A stretch of DNA of 64,000 nt, taken from NCBI GenBank assembly GCA_015068555.1, contig SVKI01000006.1, positions 1 to 64,000 on the forward strand. The letters are read 5' to 3'. This DNA comes from Oscillospiraceae bacterium. Lineage in GTDB: Bacteria > Bacillota > Clostridia > UBA1381 > UBA9506. The position numbers were made by a program, and so were the translations under genes. Below are positions 18,501-25,999 of this stretch, piece after piece; the first letter of the stretch is position 1, and each line of letters starts with the position of its first letter. The notes beneath the pieces are model-generated. The model did not search any database. It worked only from the letters and a program-made list of their open reading frames with translations, and had not been told where the DNA came from.

Positions 18501-19839
18501 TCACAAATTTAGAAAACTGCTCCGTCACGCGTCCGTCTTTCACCTTGACCCCGGCAATTTCAATCACCTCGCCATAGCGGGCAGAGAGACTGGTTGTTTC
18601 AATATCGAACACAACAAATTCGCCGGAAAGGGGCATGTCCTTGGCATTGTAAACATAAGAAGCCTGATCAGCCTCTAAATAAGCTTCCATACCATAAATA
18701 ATCTTAATGCCTTTATCCTTTCCCGCATCAAAAGCTTCAGGGTATGCCTGCACAACGCCATGGTCTGTGATGGCAATCGCCTTATGTCCCCAGGCAGCCG
18801 CTCTTCCAATCAGTTTTGACGGCTTTGCCAGTGCATCCTCTGCCGACATAGAAGTATGTGCATGCAACTCCACCCTTTTTTCCTCTGCCTTATCCGGACG
18901 CACACTGACAGAAGCCTTCATCATATTGTCAAAGGTAACGGTGACTTCTCTGGCAAAGGTATCATATTGTGCCCTTCCCGCAACGCGCACAGCACCCAAC
19001 TTTTTAAGGCTTCCCTTAAGTTCGTTATACTCTTCTTCTTTCAAAAACGATTTACAAATGATACAGCTACTGTCATCTGCTACATACAACTCTAAAAGCG
19101 TTTTTTTATTCTTCAGTTCTCTGGTTTCAAACGCAATGACCCGCCCCTCAACAATCACCTTGCCGCTGTTTTCATCAATTTCAGAAATCGGCGTTAATAC
19201 CCCACCAAACGGCTTACCAAGCAAAACATCCTCCGGCGTTTCCGGCTTCTCTCTTTTTTCCGGCTTTTGTTTTTCGACCGTCATAGCCGTTTGAGAGGCC
19301 TCATGAATCAGTTTTGCACGCTCATTTTCGAGCTTTTCAAAAACAGAATCCGTTGAGATATTTTCTTTTTTAAATACAACCTGACACGAAAGCTTGTATA
19401 CCTCACGCAAAAGTTTCTCAAAATACGCTTTTACACCACTTTCTTCCAGGGTTTGTTCGCCACCAAACTGCAGGGTAATCAGCAGTTTTTCATCTTCTAA
19501 AGCAGCACTGCTGCCCAGCAAAATTCCCTTACATGCAGGAAATTTTTCGCATACCTCCCGTACCAATTCAGGATAAACTAACATAATGTTTTCAGCCGAA
19601 ACAGCCGCTTGTTTATATGTAACACTGAGCGAAATCTCTAAAAGGCCGAATTTATCCTTCACCTTTTCGCGCAGTAAATCCAACAGATTTTGCTCTACCA
19701 CGCTTTGACAGGATAGCACAATATCCGCTTTTCGTTCTTCTTTATATATCTTCAGTTTTGTAACTTCTGCCCCTTCCAATTTCCCGGCAAGTTCTTCACC
19801 GGCAAGCAGAAATAACAAATTCTCTGCCTTTGTACTCAT
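15574..19839 (-). CDS. polC: DNA polymerase III alpha subunit PolC (Gram-positive type)
   Basis: Main replicative polymerase with built-in 3'-5' exonuclease, 1421 residues. N-terminal domain, OB fold (about 220-310), PHP domain starting at ELHAHTSMSAEDALAKPSKL, the inserted DEDD exonuclease starting at FVVFDIETTSLSARYGEVIE and containing VLVAHNAGFDVGYI, then the palm/fingers with a zinc site (CPSCKN and CPVCGAKY) and the active-site stretch DKEPDIDLNFSGEYQ. GGAG lies eight bases before the ATG. ispG lies 22 bases upstream on the same strand. Confidence 0.98.
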   Translation of the reverse strand: MSTKAENLLFLLAGEELAGKLEGAEVTKLKIYKEERKADIVLSCQSVVEQNLLDLLREKVKDKFGLLEISLSVTYKQAAVSAENIMLVYPELVREVCEKFPACKGILLGSSAALEDEKLLITLQFGGEQTLEESGVKAYFEKLLREVYKLSCQVVFKKENISTDSVFEKLENERAKLIHEASQTAMTVEKQKPEKREKPETPEDVLLGKPFGGVLTPISEIDENSGKVIVEGRVIAFETRELKNKKTLLELYVADDSSCIICKSFLKEEEYNELKGSLKKLGAVRVAGRAQYDTFAREVTVTFDNMMKASVSVRPDKAEEKRVELHAHTSMSAEDALAKPSKLIGRAAAWGHKAIAITDHGVVQAYPEAFDAGKDKGIKIIYGMEAYLEADQASYVYNAKDMPLSGEFVVFDIETTSLSARYGEVIEIAGVKVKDGRVTEQFSKFVKPGREIPYHITELTHITNEMVADAEPIEAVLPAFLEFCQGCVLVAHNAGFDVGYIKKKAEELSLPFDFCYIDTLMLSRRLLSALKTHKLNRVAKHLGFVFEGHHRAINDAEVTARIFLHFLELLEGLDIQNVLQINERLAGESNQRYTDTYHAIILVKNMVGLKNLYKLVSESHIDNFYKRPRISKHMFDAHREGLLLGSACEAGELYQKILRGATEQEIAEIASYYDYLEIQPLGNNEFMVRNHMVSGKEELEDMNKTIVELGDKLGKRVVAACDVHFLDPDDAIYREVLQTAKGYDDANQQAPLYLRTTDEMLCEFTYLPQEKAYEIVVTNTNLIADEIEEIRPIPKETYPPEMPGATEELTELSYGKAHELYGETLPELVEKRMEKELVPITKYGFSVMYMIAQKLVTKSLSDGYLVGSRGSVGSSFIAFLSGITEINSLPPHYLCPSCKNVEFIQDGSYSMGADMPDKDCPVCGAKYKKDGYDIPFETFLGFDGDKEPDIDLNFSGEYQSVAHKYTETLFGEGNVFRAGTIGTLAENTAMGYVKKYAEENGLALTKAQMKRLSLGLEGVKRTTGQHPGGVMIVPRANEVYEFTPIQHPADKSDSGVITTHFDYHSISGRLLKLDILGHDDPSMIRMLEDLTGLNARTIPIDDKPTMSLFTSTEALGVTPEDIGSEVGTFAVPEFGTKFVRQMLLDTKPTTFSELIRISGLSHGTDVWTNNAQDLVRAGTATLPEVICTRDDIMLYLLQHDLPPLTSFKIMEKVRKGKGLAPEDEELMREKKVPEWYITSCKTIKYMFPKAHAAAYVTMAFRIAYFKVHYPVSFYIAYYTVRATDFDAERMLGGKERVMAAMKEIETNPDATAKEKNVLTILEVCNEMYARGIRFLPVDLYASHHTKFVEENGAIRPPLNTIAGVSDAVAESICLAREEGPFLSIEDFKRRAQIGNSIVEKLQEFRVLEDIPETNQVSLFDL

Positions 19840-19861
19840 GACTCTCGCTCCAAATATTCAT

Positions 19862-20923
19862 TTATGCTAAAGCACCCATTGCATCCAATTCTTCAAATAA
19901 AGCCGTAACAATTTCTTCTTCCGGTACACGGCGTATCACCGTGCCCTGTTTAAAAATCAGGCCTTCTCCTTTGGCTCCTGTTATGCCGATATCCGCATCT
20001 CTTGCTTCGCCCGGTCCGTTTACCACGCAACCCATAACGGCAATTTTAACCGGTTTTTTTATCTCCGAAAGCCGTTCTGTCACACGATTGGCAATACTGA
20101 TTAAATCGACTGTACACCGCGCACACGTCGGACAAGAAACAAGCTTAGCACTATCTTTTTTTAATTCAAGTGCAGAAAGAATCTCGTTTGCCGCCTTAAT
20201 TTCTTCCACAGGGTCTGCCGTCAGAGACACTCGAATGGTGTCTCCAATGCCTTCAGATAAAAGCGCGCCGATTCCAACGGCCGATTTCACGGTACCGCTA
20301 TAAATAGTGCCTGCTTCCGTAACACCCAGATGCAACGGATAATCCACCTTCTGCGACATCAGTCGATAGCTATCTATCATCATCGGTACAGAGGATGCCT
20401 TCAAAGAAATAACAATATCATGAAAATCGCAGTCTTCTAACAATCTTACCTGACCCAACGCTTCTTCCACCAATGCCTCTGCACAAGGCGCACCGTATTG
20501 CTTTAACAATGATTGGGAAACCGAACCGGCATTAACACCAACACGAATAGGAATGCTGTTATATTTTGCCTTTTCCACAACCATACGCACGCGCTCTTGG
20601 TTACCAATATTTCCCGGATTTAAACGGATTTTATCAATACCGGCATCAATCGATGAAAGTGCCAACCGATAATCAAATTGAATATCTGCCACAAGCGGAA
20701 CATCCACCTTCTTTTTCAGTTGCTCCACAACACGCAGGCTATCATCATTAATCACGGCCAAACGCACCAGGTCACAACCTGCCTTTGCCAGGGCGGTTGT
20801 TTGCCGAAGTGCCGCTTCCATATCGCCATTTGGCGTGCACAACATGGATTGCACGGCAATTTTATGCGCCCCGCCAATTCCTGTATTTCCAACCTTAACA
20901 GCTCTCGTTTTATTTCTGTTCAT
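19862..20923 (-). CDS. ispG: 4-hydroxy-3-methylbut-2-enyl diphosphate synthase (flavodoxin)
   Basis: Iron-sulfur enzyme of the MEP isoprenoid pathway that reduces MEcPP to HMBPP. 353 residues from the ATG at 20923 (GAGAG eight bases upstream), with the TIM barrel start RAVKVGNTGIGGAHKIAVQS and the 4Fe-4S ligands in SCPTCARC (two Cys used) and MGCVVNGPGEARDADIGITG. The short form typical of bacteria. It is the first gene of the polC-directed block and lies back to back with yneA. Confidence 0.97.
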   Translation of the reverse strand: MNRNKTRAVKVGNTGIGGAHKIAVQSMLCTPNGDMEAALRQTTALAKAGCDLVRLAVINDDSLRVVEQLKKKVDVPLVADIQFDYRLALSSIDAGIDKIRLNPGNIGNQERVRMVVEKAKYNSIPIRVGVNAGSVSQSLLKQYGAPCAEALVEEALGQVRLLEDCDFHDIVISLKASSVPMMIDSYRLMSQKVDYPLHLGVTEAGTIYSGTVKSAVGIGALLSEGIGDTIRVSLTADPVEEIKAANEILSALELKKDSAKLVSCPTCARCTVDLISIANRVTERLSEIKKPVKIAVMGCVVNGPGEARDADIGITGAKGEGLIFKQGTVIRRVPEEEIVTALFEELDAMGALA

Positions 20924-21077
20924 ATGCAACACTCTCTTTATTATATTCAGTTTACAAATTATACCCCATTATACATATTATATTGTAACATACTTTAAAA
21001 CAATGAGCAATTAAAAAAGGCTCACAAATTCCACTTACATCTTTTTAGTTGTATTTTAATTTTTTCTATTTTTAGGA

Positions 21078-21106
21078 TTGACATCGTACATTTGTTCTGT
21101 TAAAAT
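21078..21106 (+). promoter_or_regulatory. Promoter of yneA
   Basis: TTGACA (21078-21083), 17-base spacer, TAAAAT (21101-21106). Two LexA-type boxes overlap or flank it. Confidence 0.85.
21085..21098. promoter_or_regulatory. LexA box 1 (within the promoter spacer)
   Basis: CGTACATTTGTTCT matches the Gram-positive LexA/DinR consensus GAAC-N4-GTTC with one mismatch in the left half. Bound here, LexA would block polymerase between -35 and -10. Confidence 0.7.
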
Positions 21107-21113
21107 GAATTTA

Positions 21114-21127
21114 CGAACATTAGTTCT
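21114..21127. promoter_or_regulatory. LexA box 2 (at the transcription start)
   Basis: CGAACATTAGTTCT contains an exact GAAC-N4-GTTC and covers the predicted start of transcription of yneA. Confidence 0.85.
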
Positions 21128-21144
21128 CTTTAGGAGTGATGTAT

Positions 21145-21453
21145 ATGATGTTAATCAGAAAAACCAGAAGAATATCCTACGCTAAGCGAGCAAAGAGTCA
21201 GCGCATGAAGCTCTATACCCTGCTCACCGTTTTACTTCTGCTTTTTTCCTGTTCGTTAGCCCCTTTAGCTGATGATGGAAAAAACGAGGTAACCGTAACC
21301 GTCGATTCCGGTGATACACTTTGGGATCTATGTGCTGAGTATAAACCTGAGGATATGGATCTCCGCCTGTTTATTGATAAAGTGATGTATGAAAACGATC
21401 TCAACTCCTCTGCTTTGTCCATCGGCCAGGAGCTTATGATTCCGCTTCGTTAG
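21145..21453 (+). CDS. yneA: YneA-like SOS cell division suppressor, LysM protein
   Basis: A 102-residue protein with one N-terminal membrane helix (about 24-38, LYTLLTVLLLLFSCSL) and an extracytoplasmic LysM domain (about 48-101: VTVDSGDTLWDLCAEY to LSIGQELMIPLR). This is the layout of YneA, which halts septation after DNA damage. The two LexA boxes in its promoter are the main support. The ATG at 21145 lies eight bases after AGGAG. In Bacillus yneA is beside lexA; here the divergent neighbour is ispG. A structural LysM protein under SOS control is the alternative. Confidence 0.8.
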   Translation: MMLIRKTRRISYAKRAKSQRMKLYTLLTVLLLLFSCSLAPLADDGKNEVTVTVDSGDTLWDLCAEYKPEDMDLRLFIDKVMYENDLNSSALSIGQELMIPLR

Positions 21454-21651
21454 GGTGACAGGAGATATCTGAACCGCGCCTTAAACAGCGAAATTTCATC
21501 CGTTTAAGATCGAGGAATTTTCAAAGAGGGAATTTTATGCTTATGCAAGGCAAAAACGCAGGTAATCCTTGACGGATTACCGAGTATTTTAACGTGGCAG
21601 AAGCGAAAATTAACCATTGAAAATCGTGGTTCAGATAACTTCTGTCACCCT
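21452..21651. mobile_element. 200-base inverted-repeat element, MITE-like or structured RNA
   Basis: The ends AGGGTGACAGGAGATATCTG and the complement of CAGATAACTTCTGTCACCCT match in 22 of 24 terminal bases when extended. The arms continue to pair inward with bulges to a perfect central hairpin GGTAATCC/GGATTACC (21561-21568, 21574-21581). One arm carries an extra side hairpin CTTAAAC/GTTTAAG (21480-21508). No open frame is seen. Its left end touches the yneA stop codon, and it sits between two genes on the same strand. A non-autonomous transposon copy or a folded RNA are both possible. Confidence 0.65.
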
Positions 21652-21743
21652 AAGCATATAATGCTTTCTGCCTGCATAGTGTAGTAATGCCGGAAAGCCC
21701 GGTGACAGTTACCGCCTATGTTGGCAGAAACGGAGTGTTATAC

Positions 21744-22241
21744 ATGAATATTTCCTTTCAGACAATTCGCTTGAAAAATCTTTTAACCGCGGTAGTTTTT
21801 ATAGCCATACCTCTGCTCATTGGCGGTTTATCCTCCTTCTTAACAGCAGATACGCAAATGTATTATGCGGCCCTAACAAAGCCTCCCTTGTCACCGCCGC
21901 CGGTGATTTTCCCAATTGTTTGGACGATTCTTTATATTCTGATGGGGATTGCCTCATACCTGGTTTACCGCCGCGGTATTTCCAAAGCCAATGTGCGTGA
22001 TGCCTTGCTTTTTTACACTTTATCCCTTGTTCTCAATTTTATTTGGCCGCTGGTATTTTTCAGATATAAAATGTTGTTTTTAGCCTTTTGGGTGCTGGTT
22101 TTTTACTGGCTTATTACCGGTATCACAGCCGCAAAATTCTATCGTATCAAACACACGGCAGGTATCTTGCTTCTCCCTCTGTGGTTGTGGATTACGTACG
22201 CCGGCTATCTGAACCTTGCCACCTGGCTATTAAACCGTTAA
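21744..22241 (+). CDS. tspO: TspO/MBR family membrane protein
   Basis: Five-helix membrane protein of 165 residues related to the bacterial tryptophan-rich sensory protein and the mitochondrial translocator protein, which bind porphyrins and related ligands. Family stretches are IPLLIGGLSSFL, YYAALTKPPLSPP, FPIVWTILYILMGIASYLVY, LNFIWPLVFF and the last helix WITYAGYLNLATWLLNR. The ATG at 21744 has GGAG eight bases upstream; a longer frame from 21687 has no ribosome site. Ligand and role here are unknown. Confidence 0.9.
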   Translation: MNISFQTIRLKNLLTAVVFIAIPLLIGGLSSFLTADTQMYYAALTKPPLSPPPVIFPIVWTILYILMGIASYLVYRRGISKANVRDALLFYTLSLVLNFIWPLVFFRYKMLFLAFWVLVFYWLITGITAAKFYRIKHTAGILLLPLWLWITYAGYLNLATWLLNR

Positions 22242-22250
22242 ATCCTATCC

Positions 22251-22288
22251 AAAAGAACAAAACCGCCTAATCGGTTTTGTTCTTTTTT
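22251..22288 (+). terminator. Terminator of tspO
   Basis: AAAAGAACAAAACCG and CGGTTTTGTTCTTTT form a perfect 15-pair stem with a six-base loop and a T tail. Confidence 0.9.
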
Positions 22289-22405
22289 CTACCTCTTTTA
22301 TAGCTCATATTTCTTCAATTTTTTCCCTTCCGCACCGGTCTTTAAAAGAAGCATTTGAAAAAACAATCAAAATCGTAAAAAAACGACATTTTTAAGATAA
22401 AATCA

Positions 22406-22434
22406 TTTACAAAATCACAAAAAACCTTTATAAT
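22406..22434 (+). promoter_or_regulatory. Promoter of the vanW-radA transcript
   Basis: TTTACA (22406-22411), 17-base spacer, TATAAT (22429-22434). Confidence 0.85.
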
Positions 22435-22454
22435 ATGAGTATGGGAGTGATATG

Positions 22455-24173
22455 ATGTTAATGGAAAAGATTAAAAACAGCAAGAATAAAAATATATGGA
22501 TCATTTCAGGCGTTGTCATTGCGATTTTCCTGGGCCTTTTGTGCTTTATTTTAATTCATGCATTAGGGTTAGATCGTGACACTTTATATCCCGGTCTTCA
22601 CATCGGTGATGTGAATGTCAGCAACATGACCTTAACAGAGGCACGCGAAGCAGTCAGCGTGCGCTATCAGAATGCCTTATCAAAAACAATCACCATACAA
22701 AGTGAGAGTTACCAAAAAGAAATCTCTTTATCCGCTCTTGCAAGCGCCATAGATTTGGAAGCAACTGTTGAAAACGTCTATTCTGTCGGCCGCAGCGGCA
22801 ACATTTTCAGGCGTATAGTCGAGGTTAATAACATCAAGAAAAACGGCCACACCGTGCCGCCTATACTGGCTTGCGACGATACAGCCTTAGAAACATTGAT
22901 TGGAGAACTTGCATCTTTTGTAGACATCCCGGAGGTAGAAATGCAGGTTGCCATCGATAACAACGAAATGATTATCACACGTGGCAAACCCGGTAAACGT
23001 ATCATCATTGATAAGGCTATTACCTATTTCAAAACACATGCACTCACCGCACCAAATAACCTTTTGGTGATAGAACCGGAACAAATTCTCCCCAAAGAAC
23101 CGAACATTGATGCCCTCTGTGAAGAATATTGCGGCGAACCGGTCAATGCTACATATAAAATTGAAAATCAAAAACTCATTATCACAGAAGAAAAAGACGG
23201 CGTTGTGCTCAATAAGGCAGAGGCTCAGCAAATCTTAAACGAAACAATTGGCGATAAAATCCGTATTCCCGTTGTGGTAACGCCGGCTGAAATCACTGTT
23301 GAGCAGGTAAAAAATGAACTGTTTCCCGACATGCTTGCCCGCTATACCACAAATTATAACGCAGGCGATGTCTCCCGTTCGCATAATGTGGCCTTAGCCT
23401 GCGAAAAAATCAATGAGGTTGTACTGGCACCGGGCGATGTTTTCTCCTATAATGATACACTCGGCCCCCGTACGGTAGACCGAGGCTTCCGCACGGCAAA
23501 TGTATATGTAGGTAACAAAGTAGAACCTGGCGTTGGCGGCGGTATCTGTCAGGTATCTTCCACGCTTTTTAACACGGTCGTACTGGCAGATTTAAAAATC
23601 GTATATCGCACCAACCATTCTCTGCCTGTTTCCTATGTGCCCCTGGGTCGTGATGCCACCGTTTCTTATGGTAGTATTGATTTCAAATTCTCCAACAACA
23701 CAAAGGCGCCCATTAAAATTGTTGCCAGCGCCTCCGGTGGAAAAAATGTGGTTGCTATTTACGGTGTGAAGGAAAATCCGAACAAGACCATTGAAATCAG
23801 CACGCAAAACACAAGCACCATCCCCTGCAAGGTGATTCAGACGGAAAGTCCCGATATTCCTGCCGGAACCGTCAAGGTAGAGCAAAAGGGTTCGAACGGT
23901 AGCACATACAATACATATAAAATCACCAAAGAAAATGGCGTTGTTGTAAAAAATGAGTTATTAACCAAAAGCACATATGTACCAACGGACCGCATTGAAC
24001 TCATCGGCACACAGGCCGTTGATGCTATGGGAAATCCTGTCATCGCACCCGAAGAAGGCACACCACCGGGTGACAATTCTGCTCCTACACAAACGCCGTC
24101 CGCTAACCCGTCCGGCGCACCCATTTCCGTGCCTGAATCAGAAGAATCACCTGCCGCTTCTCCTGCGGTATAA
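22455..24173 (+). CDS. VanW family protein with YoaR-like peptidoglycan-binding domains
   Basis: Membrane-anchored envelope protein of 572 residues. One N-terminal helix (about 16-37, WIISGVVIAIFLGLLCFILI), two YoaR/PG-binding-4-like repeats (about 45-280), the VanW domain (about 290-420: NVALACEKINEVVLAPGDVF, GGGICQVSSTLFN, LPVSYVPLGRDATVSYG), a G5-like stretch and a Pro/Ser/Thr-rich tail. Function is unproven; the family is linked to the cell wall and named after a vancomycin-resistance cluster, but nothing here suggests resistance. Two adjacent ATGs occur; the second has better spacing from GGGAG. Confidence 0.88.
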   Translation: MLMEKIKNSKNKNIWIISGVVIAIFLGLLCFILIHALGLDRDTLYPGLHIGDVNVSNMTLTEAREAVSVRYQNALSKTITIQSESYQKEISLSALASAIDLEATVENVYSVGRSGNIFRRIVEVNNIKKNGHTVPPILACDDTALETLIGELASFVDIPEVEMQVAIDNNEMIITRGKPGKRIIIDKAITYFKTHALTAPNNLLVIEPEQILPKEPNIDALCEEYCGEPVNATYKIENQKLIITEEKDGVVLNKAEAQQILNETIGDKIRIPVVVTPAEITVEQVKNELFPDMLARYTTNYNAGDVSRSHNVALACEKINEVVLAPGDVFSYNDTLGPRTVDRGFRTANVYVGNKVEPGVGGGICQVSSTLFNTVVLADLKIVYRTNHSLPVSYVPLGRDATVSYGSIDFKFSNNTKAPIKIVASASGGKNVVAIYGVKENPNKTIEISTQNTSTIPCKVIQTESPDIPAGTVKVEQKGSNGSTYNTYKITKENGVVVKNELLTKSTYVPTDRIELIGTQAVDAMGNPVIAPEEGTPPGDNSAPTQTPSANPSGAPISVPESEESPAASPAV

Positions 24174-24191
24174 AAAGTGAGTTGATTATAC

Positions 24192-25541
24192 TTGAAGCAA
24201 AGAACAAAATATGTTTGCCATCTCTGCGGATATGAAACAGCTAAATGGATGGGCAAATGCCCTGCCTGTGACGGCTGGAACTCCTTAGAAGAGGCTCTCG
24301 TCCGCGGTGAAAAAAAAGCAGCCACCATCACAGCAAGCACCAGAGTTCCACAACCCTTAAGTGCCGTTGATGTCACAGACTACAGTCGTATCAATTGTGG
24401 CATCACCGAACTTGACAGAGTGTTAGGCGGTGGCACCGTTCGCGGCTCTTTAGTGCTTGTCGGCGGCGACCCGGGCATTGGTAAATCTACGCTCCTCCTG
24501 CAACTTGCGGCAAACCTTGAAAAAAGCGCCACCCTGTTTTATGTGTCAGGCGAGGAATCAGAAAAACAGCTAAAAATGCGGGCAGATAGACTTTGTTCTG
24601 AATCCCCTTCTTTTTTCGTCCTCTCTGAAACCGATATAACGGTGATTGCCGGCACTTTAGAACAAGTTAAACCCGATGTTTTAATCATCGACTCCATCCA
24701 GACCATGTACCACCCGGAGATCACCTCTGCACCCGGTAGCGTGAGCCAGGTGCGTGAATCAACCATGATGCTGATGCGCTACGCTAAAGAAACAAACACG
24801 GCCGTATTCATTGTGGGTCATGTTACAAAAGACGGCGCCTTGGCAGGCCCAAAAGTGCTTGAACACATGGTAGATTGTGTGCTTTATTTTGAAGGTGAGC
24901 GTAACCACAGCTACAGAGTCTTGCGCGCCGTTAAAAACAGGTTTGGTTCCACAAACGAAATCGGTGTTTTCGAAATGACAGACCATGGCCTTTTAGAGGT
25001 GGAAAATCCCTCTAAAATGTTGCTTGAAGGCCGTCCCGATTCAGCCTCCGGCTCTGCCGTTGTCTGCACCATTGAAGGCACAAGACCGGTCTTGGCTGAA
25101 ATACAGGCCCTTGTCTCCCCGTCAGGCTTTGGCACCCCGCGCCGCATGGCGACCGGAATCGACTATAACCGCGTCAATTTGATTATCGCCGTGCTGGAAA
25201 AACGCGTAGGCCTGAACCTGCAAAATCAGGATGCCTACATAAACATAGTGGGTGGCATTCGTTTGGACGAGCCTGCCGTAGATTTAGCAACAGCCCTCGC
25301 CATCGCCTCAGCCTTTCGTAACAAGCCGCTTGATACAGAGCTGATTGCCATTGGCGAAATCGGCCTGACCGGCGAGTTAAGAGCCGTCAATCAGATTGAG
25401 CGTCGCCTCTCCGAGGCCGTCAAATTAGGCTTTAAAACCTGTTTGATTCCAATGTCAAATGCCAAAAATTTGCATATTCCTCAGGGCTTAAAGGTGCTTT
25501 CTGCAAAAAACATAACCGAAGCCCTGGGTTATATTTTATAA
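24192..25541 (+). CDS. radA: DNA repair protein RadA
   Basis: RecA-like DnaB-type helicase acting in recombinational repair and branch migration. 449 residues with an N-terminal zinc finger (C9, C12, C23, C26), Walker A GGDPGIGKST (91-100), the RadA signature KNRFG and a C-terminal Lon-protease-like domain (LAIASAFRNKPLDTELIAIG). The start is TTG at 24192 with only a weak GTGAG upstream; it begins 18 bases after vanW, so translational coupling is likely. Confidence 0.97.
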   Translation: MKQRTKYVCHLCGYETAKWMGKCPACDGWNSLEEALVRGEKKAATITASTRVPQPLSAVDVTDYSRINCGITELDRVLGGGTVRGSLVLVGGDPGIGKSTLLLQLAANLEKSATLFYVSGEESEKQLKMRADRLCSESPSFFVLSETDITVIAGTLEQVKPDVLIIDSIQTMYHPEITSAPGSVSQVRESTMMLMRYAKETNTAVFIVGHVTKDGALAGPKVLEHMVDCVLYFEGERNHSYRVLRAVKNRFGSTNEIGVFEMTDHGLLEVENPSKMLLEGRPDSASGSAVVCTIEGTRPVLAEIQALVSPSGFGTPRRMATGIDYNRVNLIIAVLEKRVGLNLQNQDAYINIVGGIRLDEPAVDLATALAIASAFRNKPLDTELIAIGEIGLTGELRAVNQIERRLSEAVKLGFKTCLIPMSNAKNLHIPQGLKVLSAKNITEALGYIL

Positions 25542-25585
25542 ATTAAAAATCAAGACACATGAAAATACAAAACAGGAGTGTTTCT

Positions 25586-25990
25586 ATGACCAGAAAAGAA
25601 GCCCGGGAGGGCGGATTCATCATCATCTTTGAATACGAGTTTCAAAAATTACCTGCCGAGGAACTGCTTGAGCTCTACTACCACTACCGTGGAGAGCTGG
25701 AAAACCAAAAGGATTATTTAGAAAACCTTGTCAGCACAACCCTTGCAAATCTTTCTGAAATCGATTCTGCTATCACAGAGCACGCCAAAGGTTGGAGCCT
25801 TAATCGTCTATCTAAGGTGAGCCTGGCCGCACTCAGAATCGGCATTAGCGAGCTTTTGTATAACAGCGAAATCCCCACAAGCATTGCCATTAACGAAGCC
25901 GTGCAGCTCGCCAAGGATTACGAGGGTGAGAAAGCCTCTGCTTTTGTAAACGGCGTTCTCGGCTCAGTTGCTAAAACCTGCAAGGCTTAA
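25586..25990 (+). CDS. nusB: Transcription antitermination factor NusB
   Basis: All-helical RNA-binding protein that with S10/NusE supports rRNA antitermination. 134 residues, starting MTRKEAREGGFIIIFEYEFQ and ending with the family block LNRLSKVSLAALRIGISELL, IPTSIAINEAVQLAKDYEGE, ASAFVNGVLGSVAK. AGGAG stands seven bases before the ATG at 25586; an upstream in-frame ATG has no such site. Nine bases ahead of xseA, the usual order. Confidence 0.95.
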   Translation: MTRKEAREGGFIIIFEYEFQKLPAEELLELYYHYRGELENQKDYLENLVSTTLANLSEIDSAITEHAKGWSLNRLSKVSLAALRIGISELLYNSEIPTSIAINEAVQLAKDYEGEKASAFVNGVLGSVAKTCKA

Positions 25991-25999
25991 GGAGCAGCT

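Noticed and set aside
18707-19294. A 195-codon plus-strand open frame opposite polC
   Set aside because: Antisense shadow of PolC with low-complexity Ser/Leu-rich content.
22455-24173. VanW gene as part of a glycopeptide resistance cluster
   Set aside because: No vanH/A/X or sensor-regulator genes are present, and VanW proteins are common without resistance.
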